A stretch of DNA of 64,000 nt, taken from NCBI GenBank assembly GCA_011503125.2, contig WWBZ02000082.1:62001-126000 (forward strand), read 5' to 3'. A program made the translations under genes and the position numbers. Of this stretch, positions 33,660 to 43,039 are shown one piece after another. The notes beneath the pieces are model-generated. The model made no database searches. It worked only from the letters and a program-made list of their open reading frames with translations, and was not told where the DNA came from. Position 1 is the first letter of the stretch, and every line of letters begins with the position of its first letter. This stretch comes from Botryosphaeria dothidea. Its lineage: Eukaryota; Ascomycota; Dothideomycetes; Botryosphaeriales; Botryosphaeriaceae.

Positions 33660-34130
33660 AGCAAGATAAGAGAGCTGCCTGCCAGCAGCACGACAAGAGA
33701 GCTGCCTGCCAGCAACGAGACAAGAGAGCTGCCTGCCAGCAGCGAGACAAGAGAGCTGCCTGCCAGCAGCAAGACAAGAGAGCTGCCTGCCAGTAGCACG
33801 ACAAGAGAGCTACCTGCAAGCAGCATAATAAGAGAGCTGCCTGCGAGTAGCATAACAAGAGAGCTGTCTCCAGCAGCAAGACAAGAGAGCTGCCTGCCAG
33901 CAGCAAGGCAAGAGAGCTGCCTGCCAGCAGCGAGACAAGAGAGCTGCCTGCCAGTAGCACGACAAGAGAGCTACCTGCAAGCAGCATAATAAGAGAGCTG
34001 TCTCCAGCAGCAAGACAAGAGAGCTGCCAACCAGCAGCAAGGCAAGAGAGCTGCCAACCAGCAGCAAGGCAAGAGAGCTGCTAACCAGCAGTAAGGCAAG
34101 AGAGCTGCCAACCAGCAGCAAGGCAAGAGC
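33660..34130 (+). repeat. 27-bp tandem array encoding RELPASS units
   Basis: About 17 units of roughly 27 bp (gagagctgcctgccagcagc plus acgacaa and variants); the later units shift phase and shorten. The + strand frame from 33627 reads nine-residue repeats Arg-Glu-Leu-Pro-Ala-Ser-Ser-x-x until a shortened unit at about 33867 changes frame. Units are contiguous, with no unique spacers. Confidence 0.8.
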
Positions 34131-34189
34131 ATTGGTAACAGATAAGGATCGAGCAACGTACGAGAATGCTCAAAAAAGTGGCCAATTTT

Positions 34190-34315
34190 TTGCCGGGGGA
34201 GGGACTACAGAAAGCTCTATCAAGTTAAGTAGAGAGGATACGCGCGGCCAACTTGGGAACTAGCGAGTGCTTTAGAAGATACTTAAGCCCTAGAGACCTA
34301 CCTTCAAAGCCGAGA
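34190..34315 (+). pseudogene. Chromodomain tail of a Ty3-D-like pol
   Basis: The + strand reads YQVK-stop-RGYARPTWE-x-ASALEDT-stop-ALETYLQ, closely matching the Ty3-D chromodomain end (YQVKWEGYARPTWEPASALQDT). It is followed by the purine tract gccgagaggggggtaa next to the 3' LTR. The stops replace Trp and probably Gln. This identifies the autonomous relative of the element. Confidence 0.85.
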
Positions 34316-34324
34316 GGGGGGTAA

Positions 34325-34574
34325 TGTTACGGTTTGAACCCTGAGGGTGCCTTGGATGGATCCTGCGGCGAGACCTTGGGTTAAGAGGACCCTGAAGCTC
34401 AATGAAGCTCAATAAGAAAACCCTGCAACTCGCTACCAGTAAAAGGGACTCTGGAGAGATATATAAGCAGCGCTATCTTACTCAAACCTTTCTTTCTTTT
34501 CTCTTTAGCTTAGTCTTCTCGTAGATAGTAATGCCACTGCATTTCCGCGAGTGCACCGGATGCAAGCCATCACA
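34325..34574 (+). repeat. Non-autonomous element, 3' LTR
   Basis: 250-bp partner of 32452-32701 with intact TG...CA ends, followed by gtcca and then LINE-beta sequence cttccttaaagagcggg, as in copy 1 at about 21487. Confidence 0.9.
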
Positions 34575-36233
34575 GTCCACTTCCTTAAAGAGCGGGAGTA
34601 TTACCCTATCCTTACTCTTATAGACGTTATACTATATAATAGAGAGAGAGCCTATATCTAATATTAACTTCCTTCTATCTCTAGGTCCGGCTACGAGGGG
34701 GCTAGTAGTATAGGCTATAAGGAGGGAGTTCCCGCGGGCTCCTCTAAGGCGTGTTATAAGCTATTAAGTCCGGTAAACCTTATTTAGTTAGGAGGCGGGG
34801 GGCGGCTTAAGTCTCTTGGCCTGCCTAGTTCCCTCTTAACCGGCTCCTCCTCCCTAATCCTCTTTCTTAGTCTAACGGTTAACTAGTTAGTTTAAGGCTG
34901 TGTTTTAGTTATTAGGGGTCCTTCCCGGTGCCTTTCTAGTGCTACTAGGCGGGCCTGGGCGGCCTTAGTATAGCAGGCTCTGCGTGCTAGGTAGAAGTTG
35001 CTCTAGGCTATATACCTTTAAGAGTAGTTTACGTACTATATACTTTCCTTAGAGTAGTCTCTAGTATTATATACCTTACTATACTATCCGTACTTTTTCT
35101 TCTTTTTATAATAGTTAGTAATATAATCGTAGGCCTAGTACTTAAAATACTAGGTTACTATAAAGGCTATATTATAGTACTACGCTATATAGATAGTAAA
35201 GTTAATAATAAGCCTCTTATTAATAATCTAGTTAGCGGTTTTAGGGTTTATAGTACTAAGAATAATAGCCGAGTAAGTTTTCTTCTCTAGGAGCTTCCTC
35301 TTTAGCTAGGCTAGCTTACTAATACGTAGTCTTAGATATAGAGATAGATTCTACTTCTAGATAGTTTAGATAGCTTAGAGGTCTATAGTATCGATTTCTT
35401 CTCGAGAAACGTTATATACTAGTACTAAGTATAGCTACTAGTTAGATCTAACTTCTTTTTCTAGTTCTATAGTCTATTTCTAGTTCTAGAGAAGGGCTAT
35501 TCTAGTTACTTTATTTAATATAAAGATTCTAACGTCTCTACTAGGAAGCTTCTTAGTAGTAAGTACTTTCTTATACGCCTAGCTTTTTTCTACCTAGATC
35601 TTTCTAATAATTATCTTATTTAAGAGCTTAGCTATTTTTTATTTATTTACTATCTTTAGAAAGTAGAGGATAAGTTTAGTAGTAGCTAGGGGGGTAGGGA
35701 ACTTTAGGGCTACTTAGACTATAATTTATATCTAGCTACGAGTATTAGATATAAATATAGAGGTAGCCTAGATACGGTTAACTATCTTTTAAATCTATTA
35801 GACCTCTTTAAAGATATTCTTAAGGCCTAGCTTCTTAGTAGCTATCTTCTAGTAGATAGTAATATAATTCTAGAAGATTATCTTAGTAATATCGAGAAAA
35901 TTTTTTACCTAGCTAGATAGAACTAAAGAGAAACTAGCGGATATTTATAGGGCTTAGAGGAGAGTATCTACTATTTTTAAAGCTCTCTTAACGTATTCTA
36001 CGCTATACTAGATACTCTACGATTTCTTAGAAGTATATTAGAGCTAGATAAAGATAGTTACTAGGGAAGGCTATTCGCCTCTTTCTATATTCTTTATATT
36101 AACTACTTCGCGGCTATAGTTATCTTAAGTACTATTTTAAAACTCGCGAAGCCTAGAAGAGTCTCTAGGGCCCTCTCTCGACGCCGTAGCTTAGGGTTAA
36201 TTTTTTAGTATAGTTATATTTTTTTTATACGTA

Positions 36234-38090
36234 TAGAGCTTAACTATAATACTTACGATAAGAAGCTCTTAGTAATCGTCTTAATATTTAAGTAATAGAA
36301 ATACTATCTTAAAGGAGCTAGCTATTAAGTAGTAGTATATTATAATTATTAAAACCTTACGCGCTTTACTACGACTAAGGAGCTAAACCGATAATAGATT
36401 CGCTAGTCTAAGGAAATAGTCTTCTACGATTTTAAAATTACGTATAGAAAAGATATAGATAACGCTACCGCTAACGTACTTAATAGAAGAGTAGACTATA
36501 TAAAAGAACGAATCGAGCCGTATTCTATAGTATTCGTAGTAGATAGCGATAGATCGCTTACTCTTACTAGACCGTCTTTTCTAATACTTTATATTAAGTT
36601 AAACCTATAATATTAGACGATTCGAGAAGTATACGTATAGAACTCTTTCGCGTAGGAACTTTTAGCGCTTAAGAACGACCCGCGTATTACTCGAGATAGA
36701 GAAGGAACGCTTCTCTTTAAGAGATTAATCTATATTCCGGTAAGACTATAAGAAGTACTAGTTAAGGATATATACGAAGTACCCGCGTATAAATATTAGA
36801 GTATCGATAGAATAACCGAAAGAATTATACGAAACTTCTACTTTCTAGGATTACGGAAGATAGTTTAGCGTATAGTCTCGTAATACGATCTTTATATTAA
36901 AAGTAAAGCTACGATATACGCTCTATATAGATAGCTATAACTTCTAGAAGTTCCGGAACGACCGTAGTAATTAGTTACGCTAGACTTTATTACGAAGCTA
37001 CTATAGTCTAGAGACTCGCTTACTAGAGTTAAGTACGACTCGATCTTAGTCTTTATTAATAGACTTACGAAGTACGCTTACTTCTTACTCTATCTCGAGA
37101 TATCTAACGTAGAATAGCTAGCCTATACGTTTCTCCGATATATCTTCGCGGATTATAAAATATCGAAAGAACTAGTTTCGGATAGAGATAAGCTAATACG
37201 TTCCGAATTTTAGTAAACGCTTATACGTTAACTAGGAGCTAAGAATAAACTCTCTATAATCGTATATCCGTAAACGGATAGTTAGATAGAACGAATAAAC
37301 CGGACTCTTAGATAATATCTCCGCTATTTTATTAACTATCTATAGAACGATTAGGCTATATAGCTATCTATAGTATAGTTCGCCTATAATAGCGCTAAAT
37401 AAAAGTTAACTAACGTATTCCCGTTCTTCGCTAACTATAGATTCGAACTAGACGCGTATAGAGAAGCTATTCTAAGTCGAAAATTAGCCTAGTAAAGTAT
37501 TCTTAAAGCCGAATAGCTAAAAGAACTATATAAAGCTATTAGTCTCGACCTCGAGTACGTACGAATTATAATATCTAAATACTATAATAGATGGTACTAG
37601 ACGGTACCGAACCTAAAGAGGGAGGATAAAGTATATCTCCTTATAAAAAATATTAAATCGAAGCGACTAAGCGATAAATTAGATTTTAAGAAAACCGGTC
37701 TATTCGAAATTTTAGAAAAACTCGGAAACGTTACGTATCGACTTAAATTACTAATAACGATACGGATAAATTCTATCTTTTACGTAGTATTACTTAAGCT
37801 AGTACTAGAAAACGCTATAATCTTAGAAACTCTAGAAGAGATAATTCTAGAAAATCTAGATACCGAAGAAGACGAATACCCGGTCGAGAAGATCTTAGAC
37901 TATAAAAGATTCGGATATTAGCTTAAATACCTTATTAAATAGAAAGAATACGGAAATAAGAATAACTAATAGGTATCTAAGGACGATATATATCTAGATC
38001 TCGTTATAGAATTCTACCGTTAAAATTCTAACCTCCCGCGGAAACGAGGTTACTTCCGAATAAGAACGACGGGAGATCCTTAAGATAAGG
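36234..38090 (+). pseudogene. pol: Ty3-E RNase H, integrase and chromodomain
   Basis: RNase H resumes (ELNY-x-TYDKKLLVIVL). The integrase core has VTLDFITKLP, VKYDSILVFINRLTKYAYFLP, VSDRDKLI and VYPQTDSQIERINRTL; this differs from Ty3-C and Ty3-D, so Ty3-E belongs to another lineage. The chromodomain is at about 37875-38010 (VEKILDYKRFGY, YLIK-x-KEYGNKNN). Stops are of RIP type throughout. Confidence 0.83.
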
Positions 38091-38910
38091 AGATAAACGG
38101 GTAGAATTTATAGGCTTAGAAGAGTATAGAGACTTCGTACTAGCTATAGACTCGCCGGTAGACTTAGTAGACTTAGCTATATACGGCGTAGTAAGACCTA
38201 CCGTCTTATAACGTAGCCGTTTTAACGCGGACGAACCCTTAGAATTCTTAGAGTTAGGAGCGTACTTCTTATTCTCGGCTAACGTAGCTAGTAGCTCCTC
38301 CGCCTTCCGACGATTATACTTATCTAACGCGGCTAAACTACTAGACTTAGTAAGAAGAGCTTTATAACTACGCTTCTCTAATAAACGCTAGTTAGTCTAT
38401 AAACGTTTTAGACGGGTAGTAGTAGTCTCTAGCTCTTTTTATTAAAGGCGCAACGCCTACTACGTTTTTTCTTATTTCTTCTATAAGCGATCCTACTTCT
38501 TCTATAAACGATTTAACTCGAATAAGAAAGTAAGAAACTTCTTATAAGCTTCCGCCTCTTTAGTCTTTAATCTCTTCTATTCCCGACGAAGATCTAGGGC
38601 TAGGAGATATTAGTAACTAACCTAAATAGAAAAGGGATTACCTACCCCTAGAAAGTAATATCTTCTTCGTATTATATATCGTCGCGCCTTTTATAATATA
38701 AGCACCGTAGCGATCGTGCTCTAGAGCTACCTTATATAATCTATCGTTTAGTTCGTAATCAAAATAGGGACGATCCGTAGGAAAGGAGATAGACTCTATA
38801 AGGGCCGCTAGACGACGCCGTTCTTTAGTCGTATCCCGCTTACGTTTAGATATAATAGACTTACGGAAAGAAAGCGAGCTAAAACGAATTAATAAGGAAA
38901 TAGGCAACAC
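38028..38910 (-). pseudogene. Antisense accessory gene of Ty3-E: lysine/glutamine-rich coiled-coil protein
   Basis: The minus strand has an open first exon to 38646 (FRKSIISKRKRDTTKERRRL, then FPTDRPYFDYELNDRLYKVA). A 46-bp intron follows (38645-38600; GTAGGT donor, CTAAT branch, CTCCTAG acceptor). The long second exon starts LALDLRRE-x-KRLKTKEAEAYKK and continues to TAG at 38028-38030. In exon 2 the only interruptions are TAG/TAA at heptad-like positions where CAG/CAA restores a coiled coil (for example ELNRL-x-KK-x-DRL-x-KK). After the coiled coil comes a Lys/Ser/Thr-rich tail. It converges with pol, overlapping its last ~60 bp. The GTG at 38910 is not a credible start; the original ATG may have been lost to RIP or lie in the LTR. 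Confidence 0.6.
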
Positions 38911-38935
38911 GGAAGAATCTTCGGGCCGAAGATCC

Positions 38936-38951
38936 TTAAGGGGGGGGATAG
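38936..38951 (+). other. Ty3-E polypurine tract
   Basis: A run aaggggggggatag directly precedes the 3' LTR, in the position expected for plus-strand priming. Confidence 0.75.
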
Positions 38952-39440
38952 TGTTACGGTGCAGCCTCCACAGGTTAAGGAAGTTAGGGATTAGCCCCGC
39001 TGGGAACGACAGAAGTCGGAACCCCGAGGGTCCGAGGTCACGTGACCTCCGCGATCAGTTGGACCCACCCGCTCATTCGCCAAGACAAATGAGCGAGCAA
39101 GCCATCTGAGCGCTTCCCGCTCAGATGCTCCACTAGGCTCAGAAAGAATAGCAGTTGAGCGTAACACGCCAACTAAGCACATAGATTATAGACACTCTCC
39201 TACGTGTATATAAACCACACTCCTTAGATAGCTTTAACCTTCGTGGTCAACTTCAACAATAGAACTTCGCAATAGAATTTGGACTCTATTAGTAATAAGG
39301 CCTTCGCACGCAGTGCTCAGTCTTCAGTCGTCTACTCGTTCCTCACGTACCTCTTCTTGTACCCACTCAAGGAAAACCCTCGACAGGTTTTCTCCCTCTT
39401 TAGTGTTTGGATCCTTAGAGGTAGAGGCCCGCTCGTTACA
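38952..39440 (+). repeat. Ty3-E 3' LTR, not RIP-mutated
   Basis: 489 bp, TGTTACGGTGC...GCTCGTTACA. It holds TCACGTGA at 39038-39045 and a TATA-like tatataaa near 39217. CpA and TpG are normally frequent, in contrast to the interior of the same element up to about 38900. A related inverted copy lies at 41928-42408. Confidence 0.82.
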
Positions 39441-39570
39441 AGTCTCTAGTTGCTTAACAATTTAGTTATTTATTTACTTATTATAATTAATTTACCTATT
39501 TTATTTTATTAGATAGCTTTAACCCTTTATTCTTCTTCTCTATTAACGAGTATAGCTAGTAGTTAGTAAT
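39441..39570. other. AT-rich filler between LTRs
   Basis: This stretch is almost pure A/T. A 16-bp match (ttagatagctttaacc) to the middle of the Ty3-E LTR suggests a RIP-eroded LTR scrap. No gene is visible. Confidence 0.4.
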
Positions 39571-39723
39571 TGTTACGACGGACCGACCGTGTTGGGTTTC
39601 AATCGGTGTGTAAGACCATTCGGCCAACCTCCCGCCGACTCACAGTCGACAAAAGGTTCAGCAATGATCAGCCTGGTGGCTGATCGCGCCCCAACAACTC
39701 TATATACAGGCAGGTTCGTAACA
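39571..39723. repeat. Solo LTR, 153 bp
   Basis: It starts TGTTACGAC, ends TTCGTAACA (inverted-repeat ends), and has a perfect 5-bp TSD, gtaat, on both sides (39566-39570 and 39724-39728). It is not related by eye to the other LTRs here. Confidence 0.82.
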
Positions 39724-39728
39724 GTAAT

Positions 39729-40063
39729 CGTCCTATTCTTAGCTTAGTAAAGGATCTATTCTAGCTGGGCGTAGGAGATCGACGTTAAAGACTTTATATA
39801 TCCTAGTTGGTACGTCTAGTTTATAGCTATAAGGACCAATAACCTCGATAACTGTGAACTTTGTTGCTCGGTTATTAAGCTTCCGGCTTGGGCGGTCCGT
39901 TCGTATATTTTTAAGATTTAGCCAGACTTTATCCCCTACTTTATACGCTGGTAATGGGGTTCTATGTCGATTCGCTTGGGCCTCTTGATCCTATTGTGCG
40001 TTTGCCATTAATGATTCTGCCCATTCGGTGATCTCTTTAATCTTTGCCACAATTGCTTCTCTT
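39729..40063 (-). pseudogene. Ty3-D-like integrase C-terminal fragment
   Basis: The minus strand reads EAIVAKIKEITEWAE, then LPAYKVGDKVWLNLKNIRTD and VIEVIGPYSYKLDVP, ending VFNVDLLRPA. It lines up with Ty3-D pol at about 15760-16090. It is a truncated relic of a second Ty3-D-type element, with several RIP-type stops. Confidence 0.85.
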
Positions 40064-40098
40064 TTTTATATTGGTGATATAGGGTTCGGGAGAAAAAC

Positions 40099-41594
40099 AT
40101 GAACATACCAAAAATCCGACCTCAAGCTAAGGCTACGGAAGAAACCCCAAGGGGCTCTTCCAGGCATCAAAACCCCAGCAACACCCTTCCTAGCAGCTGC
40201 AGCAACGTGGTGGTTGGAATTGAGACTATGGAAAGGGTTGAACAACCCCTCCCAGTACCCACCTCTACCAGCCCCCAGCAGACACCCAAAAGCCTGCAGC
40301 ACGGCCAGATCAGCGTAGAATATGTCCAGAGAGCCGCCACAACAGCAGACACCATCCTACAAGCCCTCCAGACAATCGCTGGTAGACCTTCAGCCCTCAA
40401 CAGCCAGATAAAAAATTTTCTCGGCGCCGCCAAGGAAATCTTCTAGGACCACATCATCCTCCGCCAGGAGGTAGCAGCCAAGGAACCAAACCTGAAGGAT
40501 ATCCTAAGGGAAGTTAAACAGGTCCAGAAAACGGTTAGCCGTATACAGGCAGCACCTACACCAACCAACCCAAGCTGGGCACACATCGCAGCTCAAACAG
40601 CCCTGAAGCCTCTCACCCCTCCCACCACCACAGAAATCACCCTCCACCTCCCAGATGAAGCAAATAGACAGGAAGTAGCAAACCTCTCAAACGAAACCAT
40701 CATTCAAAAGATCCAGGCAGGAAAAGGCCTAGCTTGCAAAAGGGTACTCGCTGCTAGAAAGCTTCCTCGTGGGGATATCCGGATCTTTGTTCCGGATACA
40801 CAAACAAGGACAGCCCTTCTCCAGGACCAGGAGTGAACCACTGGACTTGGAAACGAGGTCCGCCCAAATCAACAACTATACTCAGTACTGGTCCAAAATG
40901 TCCCTGTCAAGGGAATTGACACCACGGATCCCCAAGCCACCAAGACCCTACAGGAGCAAAACCTGGTCTTACATCCAGGACTGCACATTAGTAAGCTAGC
41001 CTGGCTGAAGAAGAAGCTGCCAGAAGGGAAAAACACTCCGCAATCATCCTTAGTACCATAGACTCTGAGATAGCCAACCAGATTATCGCTAAAGGACTAA
41101 TCTGCAACTTTGCCCTACACACAGCAGAGTACTAAAGTGCGAACTTCACAGTAATCCAATGCTTCAAGTGCCAGGCCTATGGCCACATTGCCACCCACTG
41201 TAGGAAAGAGCAAAAGTGCGGTCAGTGTGCAGGTAGCCACGACACAAGGGAGTGCGGAAAGGAGAAAACGCAGTGTGCAAACTGCTCCCAAAAACATACA
41301 GCCTGGAGTAATCTATGCTTAGCGCGCAAGGCCCACCAGGCTAGAGCAACTCAAGCCCGACTGGCCGCTCCAGGAAACCACAGGGAACAACCCCGAGCAG
41401 CCCAAAAGCCAACGCAGGGTGGATGGACCCTGGTAGGGTCCCGGAAGAGAATAAGAGAAGAGGAACCCAGGAGAAGAAAGCCAGGGCTTAACAGCTCCCA
41501 ACACGCAGCCGAGGTCGAGAACCAGGAAGACCCCCACATACAGGTGGAAATACCCACCACTCTACAGGCAGACATAGAGATGGAAGGAAACTAA
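40099..41594 (+). pseudogene. LINE-gamma ORF1 with three zinc knuckles
   Basis: The ATG at 40099 opens MNIPKIRPQAKATEETPRGS. The frame runs to a TAG at about 40444 and then continues with frame changes. It includes SWAHIAAQTALKPL, VLAARKLPRGDIRIFVPDT and the knuckles CFKCQAYGHIATHC, CGQCAGSHDTREC and CANCSQKHTAWSNLC. It ends ARATQARLAAPG...KRIREEEP...MEGN-stop at 41592-41594. The broken frame makes it a pseudogene. Gag-like RNA-binding proteins with this layout are typical of Tad/I-like LINEs. Confidence 0.8.
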
Positions 41595-41927
41595 TGATAA
41601 ACACAAGCCACCTCTCGATTATACAGTACAACGTAAATAAAAGTGCGAAGGGGGTAATGCTCCCACTCTTTCAGGATATCAGTCCAACAGCCCACCACAT
41701 CCTCGCAATCCAGGAGCCATGGAGGAATCCAAGGACAAAAACAACAGTAAAACACCCGGCCTACCACACAGTCTTCCCCAGGAAGGAATAGCAAGGACCT
41801 GCTTCTTCGTAAGCAAGGCCATTGCCGTAGAATCTTGGCAGACAACAATCCACTCTCCAGACCTCATTACCCTCTCCCTCACTACTACAACCAACGTTAT
41901 CCACATCCATAACTACTACAACCCTCC
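41594..41927 (+). pseudogene. LINE-gamma ORF2 endonuclease, truncated
   Basis: The ATG at 41594 overlaps the ORF1 stop as TAATG. It encodes MINTSHLSIIQYNVNKSAKGV and HHILAIQEPWRNP, then shifts frame near 41790 (TCFFVSKAIAVESW, HIHNYYNPP). It is cut by the LTR at 41928. Confidence 0.8.
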
Positions 41928-42408
41928 TGTAACGAGCGGGCCTCTACCTCTAAGGATCCGAACACCAAAGAGGGAGAAAACCTGTCGAAGGGTTTTTCTT
42001 GAGTGGGTACAAGAAGAGGTACGTGAGGAACGAGTAGACGACTGAAGACTGAGCACTGCGTGCGAAGGCCTTGTTACTAACAATTGGTGCTGAATTGTTA
42101 TTGAAGTTGACCACGAAGGTCAAAGCTATCTAAGGAGTGTGGTTTATATATACGTAGGAGAGTGTCTACAATCTGTGTGCTCAGTAGGTAGGTTGCGCTC
42201 AATGGCATTTAGTCTTCTTGAGCAGGGTGTTGCGACTGAGCAGGATGGCTCAGTGAGTTGGATCTGCTCAGACAGCCTTAGCAGTCTGAGCGGGTGGGTC
42301 CGGTTGAGCGCGAGGTCACGTGATCTCGGATCTCTATGACCCCGATTTCTGTTGTTCCGGCGGGGCTGATCCCTAACTTCCTCAACCTGTGGAGGCTGCA
42401 TCGTAACA
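41928..42408 (-). repeat. Ty3-E-type LTR, inverted
   Basis: 481 bp; on the minus strand TGTTACGATGC...GCTCGTTACA, clearly homologous to 38952-39440 with substitutions and indels in the middle. TCACGTGA is at 42316-42323. No matching TSD is seen, so it entered by rearrangement or lost a flank. Confidence 0.82.
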
Positions 42409-42564
42409 TTATTAGTAGTAAGGCCTTTATATATAGTACTTAGTCTTTAGTTATTTACTTATTCCTTGCGCATCTCTTCTTATACCTACTTAAGGAAAAC
42501 CCCTCGACAGGTTTTCTCCCTCTTTAGTATTTAGATCCTTAGAGGTAGAGGCCCGCTCGTTACA
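42409..42564 (+). repeat. Ty3-E-type LTR 3' fragment
   Basis: About 150 bp matching the 3' part of the Ty3-E LTR (from about 39289 on) and ending GCTCGTTACA at 42564. It is more RIP-mutated than the inverted LTR it abuts. It is the last transposon sequence; unique gene-rich DNA starts at 42565. Confidence 0.78.
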
Positions 42565-43039
42565 TAGAGGTCAGCATTCTCCCTCGATTCTTAGAATTAT
42601 CCGCGCGCTACAGAGGGAGTCTCTTCGGCCAATGGGACGATAGGCAGACAAGCCAATAATGACGCTGGAATACTTTCGGACTCCTCTGAAGGTTGGCGCG
42701 CGGAACGACGAAAGGGATGATGCTATCGCCTATACTAAACATCCTAGTCTGTCCGGGCGCATAAGCGAGCAGGGGGCGGCGCATCACGTTCTCGGCGGCT
42801 TGTGGTTGGTCGCAGCCTCACAACGTTCGATAGAATGCTGTGCCGCAGCGCTTGAGGCCCAAGATAGCTCCGCGCCGTCGAAGGAACAGAAACAGTTCAG
42901 ACCGAATCAAAGACTAAACTAGTAGTTTCCCGAACAGGATCATGCGCCTTCCATCCCTTGACAATTAAGGCGAAGATGTGTGAAATTATTATGGAGAAGT
43001 GAGATAATTGGTAGTAGCCTGTTCTTTTCCAAAAGGTAA
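42565..43039. other. Intergenic, transposon/gene boundary
   Basis: Unique sequence of mixed composition downstream of the LCMT gene. I see no gene; the 87-codon + strand frame at 42659 has no recognisable content. Confidence 0.5.

Larger units (their letters stand above)
32452..34574 (+). mobile_element. Non-autonomous LTR element with tandem-repeat interior
   Basis: Two 250-bp LTRs (32452-32701 and 34325-34574) have ends TGTTACGG (left copy TATTACGG) and CATCACA (left copy CATTATA). The TSD is gtcta/gtcca, a CpA/TpA difference. The 1.6-kb interior has no gag or pol except a chromodomain tail at 34190-34315. It consists of three tandem arrays. It sits in the endonuclease region of LINE-beta copy 2. 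It must be mobilised in trans, probably by a Ty3-D-like chromovirus, whose chromodomain tail it shares. Confidence 0.85.
28968..36233 (-). mobile_element. LINE-beta copy 2, full length, heavily RIP-mutated
   Basis: The minus-strand LINE is flanked by a 15-bp TSD, tagagcttaactata (28953-28967 and 36234-36248), within Ty3-E RNase H. Native length without the nested LTR element (32452-34574 plus TSD) is about 5.14 kb, matching copy 1. It can be aligned by eye with copy 1 over its length. TG and CA in copy 1 are TA here almost throughout; for example 30001-30120 contains no CpA and no TpG. No open frame survives. The stretch about 34575-35020 is less mutated than its surroundings. Confidence 0.9.
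40064..41927 (+). mobile_element. LINE-gamma, 5' half
   Basis: This + strand LINE of the same family as LINE-beta keeps its 5' region, ORF1 and the first part of the ORF2 endonuclease. It stops at 41927 where an inverted Ty3-E-type LTR begins. The 3' part is missing from the window. GC content is normal and RIP damage slight. Confidence 0.78.

Noticed and set aside
33660..34130. Regular 27-bp repeats resembling a CRISPR array
   Set aside because: Units are contiguous with no unique spacers, vary in sequence, translate in frame, and lie inside an LTR element of a fungus.
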